Source: JAEDES01 sp045649455
GTDB lineage: Bacteria > Bacillota_I > Bacilli_A > RF39 > UBA660
Reading direction: 5' to 3'
Assembly (NCBI GenBank): GCA_045649455.1
Contig: JAZRPV010000005.1
Location: forward strand, 1-53,930
Length of the DNA stretch: 53,930 bases
A program made the translations under genes and the position numbers. Every line of letters starts with the position of its first letter. Position 1 is the stretch's first letter. This document shows, piece after piece, positions 39,169-46,737 of this stretch. The notes below the pieces were generated by a model. That model was given only the letters and a program-made list of their open reading frames with translations, had not been told where the DNA came from and ran no database searches.

Positions 39169-39835
39169 CAAACCAATTCCATTCAATTACATCCATATCA
39201 ACATCTTCATTAACTTGATTCTTATTAGTATTATTACGTTTCTTACGATTAGATTCAACATCTTCTACAGTCTTAACACCTAGTTTTCCCCATTCATATA
39301 AAATCTTATCAATATAACGTAAATTAGATACTCCATTAAAAGTAGCTTCCTTAACAGCTTCTTTAATAACATCTTGATTTATACCACTTTCAATCCAAGC
39401 TTTAATAATTTCATATTCAATCGGACTAATTGTACGACCAAATTCTTTTTGAATAACTTCAAATATATCAGTCTTAGAAACATCATTAGTTTCCTTATTA
39501 ACTTCATCAATTGTAATCAGTGTAAGTTTACTATAAAAATCATCCATAATAATAAACTCTTCCATTACACCTTTATCATTCTTCTTAGATTCTACTCTAA
39601 TAAATCTCTTATCTGTAAGAACTTCAATATAACTCATAACTTCTATTAAAGTCATATTTAATTCATTACCAAACTTACTAGGATCAAATACAAAATTATC
39701 TCCTAAATTATATAAATACATAAGAAATATAAATTCGTCTAACTTAAGTTTAAAATCTTTATAATGTTGTAATAAATATAGTGGAATAACCATATTTCCT
39801 TGTTTAAAAATCTCAATTAATTTCGAACTTTTCAT
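39155..39835 (-). CDS. dnaD: Primosomal protein DnaD
   Basis: A 226-residue replication initiation protein that helps load the helicase at oriC and restarted forks. The N-terminal winged-helix DDBH1 domain (about 1-110: IPLYLLQHYKDFKLKLDEFI) and the DDBH2/DnaB-like domain (about 125-200: FGRTISPIEYEIIKAWIESG, NLRYIDKILYEWGKLGVKT) are clear. The C terminus is Lys/Asn-rich then acidic (WNWFDDDE). Confidence 0.93.
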   Translation of the reverse strand: MKSSKLIEIFKQGNMVIPLYLLQHYKDFKLKLDEFIFLMYLYNLGDNFVFDPSKFGNELNMTLIEVMSYIEVLTDKRFIRVESKKNDKGVMEEFIIMDDFYSKLTLITIDEVNKETNDVSKTDIFEVIQKEFGRTISPIEYEIIKAWIESGINQDVIKEAVKEATFNGVSNLRYIDKILYEWGKLGVKTVEDVESNRKKRNNTNKNQVNEDVDMDVIEWNWFDDDE

Positions 39836-39870
39836 AACATCATCTCCATTAATACCAATATAATAACATA

Positions 39871-39900
39871 AAAAAAGGTAGAAGTCTAATTCTCTACCTT
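39871..39900 (-). terminator. Terminator of cca
   Basis: Arms AAGGTAGA and TCTACCTT with a loop of about 10 bases and a T-run on the minus strand. The hairpin starts in the last codons and includes the stop. Confidence 0.75.
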
Positions 39901-40983
39901 GTAATTACTAATAATATACTTCATTATAGCGTCTTTTTCATTCTTAACTCTTCTATATAGAACTTCTCTTTCAATATCACTATAGATGTCTTTTAAATAG
40001 CTTCCTGGGCCTTTATTTAGACCTTTCATGATATCATCACTTGTAATATCTAAATCTCTTCTACTTTGAATAACTAAGTTATTATAAGACTCTGTAATAG
40101 CTTTAATATCAAGTCCCTTAATCTCTCCTGCTACACTATTAACATATAATCCATGCTTATATAAAGCTGTAGGATCTAAATTATTTAATAAGAAAGCATC
40201 ATTAATATTTGCAATTAATTCTCTTTCATTACTATTAAATGGATATTTATCAACCACATTTAAAATACTCCATACACCAATTAAACTACTAGTACATGTA
40301 ACCTTATCTAAATTATCTAACTCTAAATATCTATCTAAACCTAAATCAAGTAATAATTGAATACCTTTATCAGCATTACTACTACTGAATATTTTATCTA
40401 GTTCTTCTTTCTTTCTATAATAAGATAAATTTCTTAATAATTCTCTAGTCTCTATAATAGCTTCCCTAGTTTCCTTATCTAATTCAAAATCTAATAATGT
40501 AGCGAATCTAACAGCTCTTAAAATACGTAAAGAATCCTCTTCAAAACGAGTTTTAGCATCACCAACAGTTTTTACTACCCTATTATCAATCTCGCTTCTA
40601 CCACCTAAAAAATCAATAATTTCACCGTCTTTATTAATACACAAAGTATTAATAGTAAAATCTCTTCTTAATAAATCTTGATATAAATCATCTATATATT
40701 CAATTTGACTAGGTCTACGATTATCTAAATAATTCATTTCTTTTCTAAAAGTTGTTATTTCAAATCTAACACCCTTCTTAATAACTGTAACAGAACCATA
40801 ATCTTCATTAGGTAAACAGCTATCAAATATATCTTTAATTTCTTTAGGTGTTGCATTAGTATTAATATCTATATCATTTGAGTCAATTCCAAGTATATGA
40901 TCTCTTACAAATCCCCCAACAATATATGCTTGAAATCCACAACTTGTAATTTCTTCTAATAATTTCAAAGCTATATCTAACAT
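39886..40983 (-). CDS. cca: CCA tRNA nucleotidyltransferase
   Basis: A 365-residue class II nucleotidyltransferase that adds or repairs the 3' CCA of tRNA. The head has YIVGGFVRDHILGIDSNDID with the G-G-x-V-R-D and D-x-D motifs. RRDFTINTL, the segment EEDSLRILRAVRFA and the neck and body helices follow. Whether it is a full CCA or an A-adding enzyme cannot be told. AGGTGATTT precedes the ATG. Confidence 0.94.
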   Translation of the reverse strand: MLDIALKLLEEITSCGFQAYIVGGFVRDHILGIDSNDIDINTNATPKEIKDIFDSCLPNEDYGSVTVIKKGVRFEITTFRKEMNYLDNRRPSQIEYIDDLYQDLLRRDFTINTLCINKDGEIIDFLGGRSEIDNRVVKTVGDAKTRFEEDSLRILRAVRFATLLDFELDKETREAIIETRELLRNLSYYRKKEELDKIFSSSNADKGIQLLLDLGLDRYLELDNLDKVTCTSSLIGVWSILNVVDKYPFNSNERELIANINDAFLLNNLDPTALYKHGLYVNSVAGEIKGLDIKAITESYNNLVIQSRRDLDITSDDIMKGLNKGPGSYLKDIYSDIEREVLYRRVKNEKDAIMKYIISNYKVEN

Positions 40984-41017
40984 AAATCACCTCATACATC
41001 TATATTATATCACACAA

Positions 41018-41041
41018 TAAAAGAACCTATAAAGGTTCTTT
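41018..41041 (-). terminator. Terminator of hup
   Basis: Arms AAGAACCT and AGGTTCTT with a 4-base loop and T-rich tail on the minus strand, downstream of the hup stop. Confidence 0.7.
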
Positions 41042-41053
41042 GAATTTTAATTA

Positions 41054-41326
41054 TTAATTAACTGAATCTTTTAATGCAGTTCCTGCTTTAAAAGTAACAG
41101 CTTTTCTTGCAGCGATTTTAACAGTTTCTCCAGTTCTTGGATTACGTCCTTCACGTGCAGCTCTTTCAGAAACAGCAAAAGTTCCAAATCCAACTAGTGG
41201 TACTTTATCTCCTTTTACTAAAGCTTCTGTAATAGCAGCAAATGTAGCATCGATAGCTCTAGTAGCATCTGCTTTAGAAAGTCCTGCAGCAGTTGCAACA
41301 GCTTCAACTAATTCAACTTTTTTCAT
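41054..41326 (-). CDS. hup: Nucleoid protein HU
   Basis: A 90-residue HU-family protein that bends and packs DNA. The start MKKVELVEAVATAAGLSKAD, FGTFAVSERAAREGRNPRTG (DNA-binding arm with the conserved RNP) and KIAARKAVTFKAG are typical. GGGAGG lies before the ATG at 41326; the frame extends 11 codons upstream without a good site. Length is normal. Confidence 0.96.
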   Translation of the reverse strand: MKKVELVEAVATAAGLSKADATRAIDATFAAITEALVKGDKVPLVGFGTFAVSERAAREGRNPRTGETVKIAARKAVTFKAGTALKDSVN

Positions 41327-41378
41327 AATTAAAATTACCTCCCTATTTTTATTAAGCACATGTTATGCTTACATATAA

Positions 41379-41407
41379 AATGTATCATAATAAATCCTAA
41401 AGTGCAA
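41379..41407 (-). promoter_or_regulatory. SigA-type promoter of hup
   Basis: TTGCAC (41402-41407), 17 bases, TACATT (41379-41384) preceded by TGA (extended -10) on the minus strand. A leader of about 45 bases follows. Confidence 0.6.
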
Positions 41408-41458
41408 GAAATATAAATGAATTTTAACCATTTTCCCTTTAAAAATAATAACAAAACA

Positions 41459-41486
41459 AAAAAATAAGAAGATTTCTCTTCTTATT
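41459..41486 (-). terminator. Terminator of the three-gene envelope operon
   Basis: Arms AATAAGAAGA and TCTTCTTATT with a TTTC-type loop and T-run on the minus strand; the stop codon is in the 5' arm. Confidence 0.8.
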
Positions 41487-41979
41487 TACAATTATAACCT
41501 TTTCCTTCTAATTCTGTTTTTAATGCATTTCCTGTTTTATCAATGAATTTTTCACCATTAGGTCCAAGATATTTTTGTTCATCAGCATATTCATAAGAAA
41601 TAATTAAATCAGTTTCATCATAGTATCTTTTAAACACTTTATCATCATTTTTCTTTTGATCATCAAAAACTTCTTTACTCTTACATCTAAATACTTTAAT
41701 TAAATTAGTCTTTTTAACTGCTTCTCCATCTAAAAATACATAAACAACATCATAAGCAGTATAAGCATCATTATTTCTTTCTTCTTTTTCACAAACATAA
41801 TTAGCTTTATTATAGATACCACCCATTACTCCTTTTGTAACTACTTGTGTATCTTTATCTTTTTTATCAGATTTCTTATCTTTACCATCACCTAAAGATA
41901 AGGCCCATACTAATGCTCCAACCATTAACGCAACAGCAAGCATAGCACATACTACAACAACAATTTTCTTACCTTTCAT
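41482..41979 (-). CDS. Membrane-anchored extracytoplasmic protein, unknown
   Basis: A 165-residue protein with an N-terminal hydrophobic segment (about 5-28, IVVVVCAMLAVALMVGALVW), a Lys/Asp-rich linker and an outer domain of about 115 residues. Cysteines in NYVCEKEE, KVFRCKSK and the C-terminal GYNCK could pair. No family is recognised. It is the last of three genes on one strand (gaps of 7 and -1 bases). Confidence 0.65.
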   Translation of the reverse strand: MKGKKIVVVVCAMLAVALMVGALVWALSLGDGKDKKSDKKDKDTQVVTKGVMGGIYNKANYVCEKEERNNDAYTAYDVVYVFLDGEAVKKTNLIKVFRCKSKEVFDDQKKNDDKVFKRYYDETDLIISYEYADEQKYLGPNGEKFIDKTGNALKTELEGKGYNCK

Positions 41980-41986
41980 ATTATCC

Positions 41987-42316
41987 CTACTTTCTATTTT
42001 TAATATCTGTTAATAATAATATAACATGACCTAACATAAAAATAAATAAACAAATTATAAAACTAATAAACCATATAAATAACATTAAAGCTGTATTAAA
42101 GTTACTAGTTAAACAAGCACCACCATATAAAGCAGAACTTGATCCACAAACTGGAAATAAATTACCAAATACAATTCCTAAAAAAATACAAAATATAAAA
42201 ATTATAATTGATAACTGTTGATAAATATTAAAATTAAAATCTTCTACCTCATCTTTAATAGTCTTTATCTTAGGAAGGGCTTTCTTAGTCTTTTCAATTT
42301 CTTCAAACATATTCAT
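41987..42316 (-). CDS. Small two-TM membrane protein
   Basis: A 109-residue protein with cytosolic N terminus, a TM helix near 32-52 (LSIIIFIFCIFLGIVFG), an outer loop with VCGSSSALYGGACL (a likely disulfide) and a second long hydrophobic region (ALMLFIWFISFIICLFIFML). It overlaps the upstream gene as TAATG, which implies coupling. Unknown function. Confidence 0.65.
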   Translation of the reverse strand: MNMFEEIEKTKKALPKIKTIKDEVEDFNFNIYQQLSIIIFIFCIFLGIVFGNLFPVCGSSSALYGGACLTSNFNTALMLFIWFISFIICLFIFMLGHVILLLTDIKNRK

Positions 42317-43437
42317 TACTTAGTCACCTTCTTTTTATTCTTATTTGTATTAGTCTTTTTAACACCTTTATAATTCTTAGTAGGTTTCTTCTCTACTTTC
42401 TTAACAGGTTTCTTTGTAGTTGTTTTTTTCTTTATATTTTCTTTTGCTGATTCTACTTTTTCTTTTACTTCTTCAGTAAATTCTTCTATTTTATCATCAA
42501 TAGCATCTTTAACATCTTCTACTTTATCTTTAGCTTTCTCAATGTCATCATCTAATCCCATATCAACAATAAATTCTTCTACTGAATCTTTTACTTTATC
42601 AATTTTCTCATCTATTTTAAGTTCATCTACTTTTTCTTTTACTTCTTCAGTAAACTCTTCTACTTTTTCTTCAACTTTATTAACAGCAGCACTAAGTTTT
42701 TCAACAGGTTCTTCAAACTTATCACTAACTTTATCCATTACTTCTTTAACATCTTCTACTTTTTCTTTTACTTCTTCTACAATAGTATCAGTAATCTTAT
42801 CAAAATTACCTGTATTCTTACAATCAATTTTCTTTAAATCAAGATATTGCCAATATAAATAAATATATCTTGCAAATAAATAAGTAAAACAACAATCTAA
42901 TAATGATAATACTGTCCCATGAAAACTAGTAGTCATAATTAAATTAATCGCTAATAATATAACTCCTAATATAACTACTGTATAAAAATATCCTTCGTTT
43001 GAAAACTCATTAAATGGAGATTTACTTAATTTAAATTCTTTCCAAATTCTAGTACCTCTAAAGAATGTATGAACTAAATAAAGTACTATAAATACATGGA
43101 TAAATAAAGACATTAATGAATCTAAATTAAATGATTGAAATACTGTTAAAAATGAAGTAAATGATGTAAATAAATAAAATAATATTAATATTACATTTAA
43201 ATAATCAAAATACTTTTTACCAAACTTAGTCTTTAACGCTATAAAATATAAACATACACATAAATAAATACTATTATGAGTTAAAATACTACTCAAAATA
43301 TCAACTGCACTAAGTCCATTCTTAATTGCAAAAGACTGACTTAATAATATAGTAATAATAATTAAACCAATCAAACCAGTTGTAATAATTGACGCATCAT
43401 TATACCACTCTACTCTTTTTTTTACACTTTTATCCAT
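42316..43437 (-). CDS. Polytopic membrane protein with Lys/Glu amphipathic-helix repeats
   Basis: A 373-residue protein. I start at the ATG at 43437, with GGAAGGTGG upstream. About six TM helices occupy residues 15-200. From about 210 to 330 comes a run of Glu/Lys/Val/Asp heptad- or undecad-like repeats (VEEFTEEVKEKVDELK and IEEFTEEVKEKVESAK are near copies). The last 45 residues are strongly basic (KKTTTKKPVKKVEKKPTK). The repeats resemble LEA/apolipoprotein-type amphipathic helices that lie on membranes, and the basic tail could bind nucleic acid or acidic lipid. No function is known. It is first of its operon. Confidence 0.65.
   Translation of the reverse strand: MDKSVKKRVEWYNDASIITTGLIGLIIITILLSQSFAIKNGLSAVDILSSILTHNSIYLCVCLYFIALKTKFGKKYFDYLNVILILFYLFTSFTSFLTVFQSFNLDSLMSLFIHVFIVLYLVHTFFRGTRIWKEFKLSKSPFNEFSNEGYFYTVVILGVILLAINLIMTTSFHGTVLSLLDCCFTYLFARYIYLYWQYLDLKKIDCKNTGNFDKITDTIVEEVKEKVEDVKEVMDKVSDKFEEPVEKLSAAVNKVEEKVEEFTEEVKEKVDELKIDEKIDKVKDSVEEFIVDMGLDDDIEKAKDKVEDVKDAIDDKIEEFTEEVKEKVESAKENIKKKTTTKKPVKKVEKKPTKNYKGVKKTNTNKNKKKVTK
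42452..42480. repeat. Intragenic direct repeat, copy 1
   Basis: 29 bases identical to 42626-42654, encoding part of the EEFTEEVKEKV units in the amphipathic-repeat gene. A third, shorter match lies near 42755. Confidence 0.85.
42626..42654. repeat. Intragenic direct repeat, copy 2
   Basis: Identical to 42452-42480. Recent internal duplication would explain identity at the DNA level as well as in the protein. Confidence 0.85.
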
Positions 43438-43497
43438 ACTTGCCACCTTCCTATGATAAAATTATATCATAAACTAGATTGTTTGTTATAAATTTTC

Positions 43498-43526
43498 TTT
43501 AAAAAAAAGAAATAATATGCTATAAT
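43498..43526 (+). promoter_or_regulatory. Promoter of der
   Basis: TATAAT (43521-43526) preceded by TGC (extended -10), with TTTAAA at 17 bases upstream. The ATG follows 25 bases later with GGAGGGG. Confidence 0.6.
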
Positions 43527-43550
43527 ACAATCTGAATTGGAGGGGATATT

Positions 43551-44858
43551 ATGTCTATACCTACTGTAGCTTTGGTTGGAAGACCAAATGTTGGTAAATC
43601 TACCCTATTTAATAAGATAGTTGGAAGAAAAGTTTCTATCATTGAAGATTTACCTGGAGTAACAAGAGATAGAATCTATCAAGAAGCAACTTATAACAAA
43701 AAGAAATTTTATTTAATTGATACTGGTGGTATTGATGCTTCTAAAATGACATTTAATGATGAAATTAAAATGCAAGCTGAAATCGCTATTAAAGATGCTG
43801 ATATCGTTGTATTCATCGTTGATGGTAAAGAAGGACTAACTGCTAACGATTTAATCGTAAGAGATATCTTAAGAAAATCACAAAAGAAAGTTATAGTTGC
43901 AATAAATAAAATTGATGTTAAAGATGCTAAAGATAATATATATGATTTTTATGAATTAGGTTTTGATACTTATATTCCAATCAGTAGTATTCACAATACT
44001 GGTTATGTAGAATTAATGGATACTATTACAAATGGATTCCATGAAAAAGAAGAAAAAATTGATACAAGATTAAAATTCTCAATCATCGGAAGACCTAATG
44101 TTGGAAAAAGTAGTTTAATGAATGCTCTTTTAAATGAAGAAAGAGTTGTTGTATCAAATATAGCAGGTACAACAAGAGATTCAATTGACTCAGTATTAAG
44201 ATACAACAATGAAGAATATATTTTAATAGATACTGCTGGAATGCGTAAAAAAGGAAAAGTATTTGAGTCAGTTGAAAAATATAGTTTAGTAAGATCATTA
44301 AAATCAATCGATAGAAGTGATATTTGTTTAGTAGTAATAAATGCTGAAGAAGGAATTACTGAACACGATAAACATATCGCTGGATATGCCATTGAACGTG
44401 GTAAAGGATTAATCTTCGTAGTAAATAAATGGGATACAGTAAAAGATACTACTATTCAAGAATTTGAAAAACTTATGAGAGCAGAATTTCAATTCGCAAC
44501 TTATGCACCTATCGTATTCTTATCAGCATTAACAAAGAAAAGAATACATACATTAATGCCTGAAGTATTAAAAGTAGCTGAAAATATCTCAAAAGAAATA
44601 AAAACAAGTATTTTAAACGAAGTAATAAATGATGCATATCAATTAAACCTACCTCCTTCATATAAAGGAAAACGTTTAAAGATATATTTCACTTCTCAAA
44701 CAGGAACTAATCCACCTAAATTTACATTTAGAGTAAATAATAAAGGATTAGTACACTTCTCATATGAAAGATACTTAGAAAATAAAATAAGAGAGAACTT
44801 CGACTTTACTGGAACACCAATCGAATTACAATTCAAAAATCGAAGTGGTGATGAATAA
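43551..44858 (+). CDS. der: Ribosome-assembly GTPase Der (EngA)
   Basis: A 435-residue GTPase with two tandem G domains, needed for 50S maturation. G domain 1 has GRPNVGKSTLFN and DTGG; G domain 2 has GRPNVGKSSLMN (about 183-194), DTAGM and NKWD. The C-terminal KH-like domain follows (PPSYKGKRLKIYFTSQTGTN, PPKFTFRVNN). Length is normal. The stop overlaps the next ATG as TAATG. Confidence 0.97.
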   Translation: MSIPTVALVGRPNVGKSTLFNKIVGRKVSIIEDLPGVTRDRIYQEATYNKKKFYLIDTGGIDASKMTFNDEIKMQAEIAIKDADIVVFIVDGKEGLTANDLIVRDILRKSQKKVIVAINKIDVKDAKDNIYDFYELGFDTYIPISSIHNTGYVELMDTITNGFHEKEEKIDTRLKFSIIGRPNVGKSSLMNALLNEERVVVSNIAGTTRDSIDSVLRYNNEEYILIDTAGMRKKGKVFESVEKYSLVRSLKSIDRSDICLVVINAEEGITEHDKHIAGYAIERGKGLIFVVNKWDTVKDTTIQEFEKLMRAEFQFATYAPIVFLSALTKKRIHTLMPEVLKVAENISKEIKTSILNEVINDAYQLNLPPSYKGKRLKIYFTSQTGTNPPKFTFRVNNKGLVHFSYERYLENKIRENFDFTGTPIELQFKNRSGDE

Positions 44859-45127
44859 TGATAATAGGAAATAATTTCAATAATCCAAATCAACAATCTA
44901 ATAGATTTCACAGTAACTTCAAAAGAACACAACAAACTTCAAGTAATAAAACAAATGCATTTGTAAAAAATCTTTCAACATTCAGTCATACAGATGCTGC
45001 TAATAAAGATGCTATGTATGATAAAACACTAGCTTTATTAAATGAAAGATTACAAAATAAACAAATTACTATGGAAGAATTTAGAAGACAATGTGAAGCT
45101 TTAGGTAAAAGAAGAAATATGAACTAA
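44858..45127 (+). CDS. SHOCT-like small protein
   Basis: An 89-residue protein: an Asn/Gln/Ser-rich, disordered first half, then MYDKTLALLNERLQNKQITM and EEFRRQCEALGKRR, which fits the short C-terminal (SHOCT) domain pattern of two helices with a conserved E-E-F. SHOCT domains are small oligomerisation modules. It overlaps der by one base and is translationally coupled; no link to ribosome assembly is known. Confidence 0.6.
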   Translation: MIIGNNFNNPNQQSNRFHSNFKRTQQTSSNKTNAFVKNLSTFSHTDAANKDAMYDKTLALLNERLQNKQITMEEFRRQCEALGKRRNMN

Positions 45128-45132
45128 AATGA

Positions 45133-45168
45133 GACCTTCTACATACAATTATGTAGGAGGTCTTTTTT
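45133..45168 (+). terminator. Terminator of der-SHOCT that also holds the next ribosome binding site
   Basis: A 13-bp stem, GACCTTCTACATA with TATGTAGGAGGTC (one G-U), loop CAAT, then TTTTTT. The AGGAGG in the 3' arm is the only ribosome binding site for the following gene, whose ATG comes immediately after the T-run. Confidence 0.8.
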
Positions 45169-45408
45169 ATGTTTAACGATAATTTCTTTAAAAAAGTAGA
45201 AAATAAAACAAATGTAAATAAAGATACGATTCTATCTCTAGCAAATAAATTACAAGAATCTAATCTAAAAGACGAAAAAGCAATAAAAGAAGTAATTGAA
45301 AATATTTGTAATCTAACTGGAAAAACAATTTCAAAAGAAAAAGAACAAAAAATAATTAATACTATCTTAAAAGATAATGTTCCAAAAAATATCGACAAAT
45401 TATTCTAA
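45169..45408 (+). CDS. SpoVIF-like sporulation protein
   Basis: A 79-residue protein. NFFKKVENKTNVNKDTILSL, LQESNLKDEKAIKEVIENI and TGKTISKEKEQKIINTILKD track the stage VI sporulation protein F (YjcC) family along its whole length (FFKxIExKTGV...LANxLQxANFKDE...VSKExExKI...I). In Bacillus, SpoVIF is made under sigma-K and is needed for coat assembly and spore resistance. Its only ribosome binding site lies in a terminator hairpin, so it is probably not expressed from der read-through. Confidence 0.82.
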   Translation: MFNDNFFKKVENKTNVNKDTILSLANKLQESNLKDEKAIKEVIENICNLTGKTISKEKEQKIINTILKDNVPKNIDKLF

Positions 45409-45419
45409 AAAAATCCAAT

Positions 45420-45439
45420 CTATGATAAACTAATCATAG
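45420..45439. repeat. Inverted repeat before the zinc-ribbon membrane protein gene
   Basis: Perfect arms CTATGAT and ATCATAG separated by 6 bases; no T-run follows, so it is not an obvious terminator. AGGAGG lies 5 bases on. Confidence 0.6.
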
Positions 45440-45456
45440 TATAGGAGGAATATAAA

Positions 45457-46680
45457 ATGTATTGTTTAAGATGTGGTTATAAAAACGAAGAAAACGCAAC
45501 AGTATGTAAAAATTGTAATACAAACATTCAAGAAAGCCAAAGCAGATATAATTATGATTATTCTAGAAACGATCATCATGATCAAATGATTTATTCATAT
45601 AAGTATAGTAATAATGGTAAAATGCCTGAAAAAAAAGAAAATGATTGTGACGACCAATTAGATTATAGATATAGATATAGTTATGGAACTAATCCTCCAA
45701 AAACTAATTATAATACATCTGATAATCAATACAATTACAGTGAAAAATATTTATATGCTAATTCAGAATATGACACATCATCAGATTTTACAACAGATTT
45801 AATCGCAGGTGATGAAAAGTATTTTAAAGCATATATCGGTCCAACATATAACTTAATATTAAAACAAAAATTCTCATTCTTAACATTAATATTTGGACCA
45901 TTCTATTTCCTTCAAAAAAGAATGTTTATTTATTCCATATTATGGATCTTCGGATTACTAGTAATAGGATACTATCAACCAAATATATTAGAAATAAGTT
46001 ATTTTTTAATAAACCTTTTTATCGCAACTAAATTTAAAAAGATATATATAGGTTTTGTTGATAAAAAAATAGAAAAAATAAAATTACAAAGTTTAGACTT
46101 AACAACAGATGAAATCATAAAAAAATGTCAAAATAAAGGTGGACAAGTATCAAAAACAACTACAACTACTTATAAAAAAACAAGCAAATCACCTACTCTA
46201 GCAATAATACTATTCTTTGTATTTATGTTTGCAGGAACATTTATCCCTGTAATGATAGAATTAATGGATTCAATCGGTAGTGATTTATATTATGAAGAAC
46301 AAGTTAACGAAAACTTAGAATATGTAATTCCATATGAATATGTTCAAACTTACAATACACAATATAATAAAAGTTATAAATTTGAAACAACCAATAACTA
46401 CTCTATTATAGAAATATATCAACACTATAGTATAGAAGATTATATGACTGCAGAAGAATATTTATTAGATCATGTATCAATGCAGCCAACGCCATATATA
46501 AGAACAACAAATATAAATAATCATATATGGACAACTACAACATATGGAAACACTACATATTATGCTACACTACTTGATACAAAAGCTTATATCATAATGA
46601 TTACAACACATAAAGACATAGATGGAAATTGTAATAGATTAATAAATGAATTTGTAAATTCACTAAGAATAACATATTAA
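45457..46680 (+). CDS. Zinc-ribbon multi-TM membrane protein (DUF2628-like)
   Basis: A 407-residue protein. Residues 3-20 form a zinc ribbon (CLRCGYKNEENATVCKNC). Residues 25-110 are Tyr/Asn/Asp-rich and disordered, with repeated YNYDYS/YRYRYSYG-type motifs. From about 140 come hydrophobic segments (FSFLTLIFGPFYFLQKRMFI, YSILWIFGLLVIGYY) like DUF2628 proteins. A TM at about 248-268 leads to an outer Thr/Tyr-rich domain of about 130 residues. It lies between two sporulation genes, but the family is also found in vegetative cells. Confidence 0.7.
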   Translation: MYCLRCGYKNEENATVCKNCNTNIQESQSRYNYDYSRNDHHDQMIYSYKYSNNGKMPEKKENDCDDQLDYRYRYSYGTNPPKTNYNTSDNQYNYSEKYLYANSEYDTSSDFTTDLIAGDEKYFKAYIGPTYNLILKQKFSFLTLIFGPFYFLQKRMFIYSILWIFGLLVIGYYQPNILEISYFLINLFIATKFKKIYIGFVDKKIEKIKLQSLDLTTDEIIKKCQNKGGQVSKTTTTTYKKTSKSPTLAIILFFVFMFAGTFIPVMIELMDSIGSDLYYEEQVNENLEYVIPYEYVQTYNTQYNKSYKFETTNNYSIIEIYQHYSIEDYMTAEEYLLDHVSMQPTPYIRTTNINNHIWTTTTYGNTTYYATLLDTKAYIIMITTHKDIDGNCNRLINEFVNSLRITY

Positions 46681-46699
46681 AAATATGTTATTTTTTTTA
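46668..46699 (+). terminator. Terminator upstream of spoIVA
   Basis: Arms AATAACATATT and AATATGTTATT followed by a T-run on the plus strand; it includes the stop codon of the upstream gene. Confidence 0.75.
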
Positions 46700-46715
46700 T
46701 TCATAAACATATACT
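46686..46715 (+). promoter_or_regulatory. Possible sigma-E-type promoter of spoIVA
   Basis: TGTTATT (46686-46692), 15 bases, CATATACT (46708-46715), compared with KMATATT-N13-15-CATACAMT of Bacillus sigma-E; five of seven and six or seven of eight positions agree. A start near 46723 gives a leader of about 15 bases with the full AAGGAG. spoIVA is sigma-E-dependent in B. subtilis. Confidence 0.4.
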
Positions 46716-46737
46716 TAACTAGAACAAGGAGAATGTT

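Noticed and set aside
42542..42862. A 106-codon plus-strand frame rich in Ser and Thr
   Set aside because: It is the reverse-strand image of the Lys/Glu repeats of the membrane protein gene.
45435..45443. CATAGTATA, a full sigma-K-type -10, before the zinc-ribbon membrane gene
   Set aside because: No AC at 16-17 bases, and a start from it would lie downstream of the ribosome binding site.
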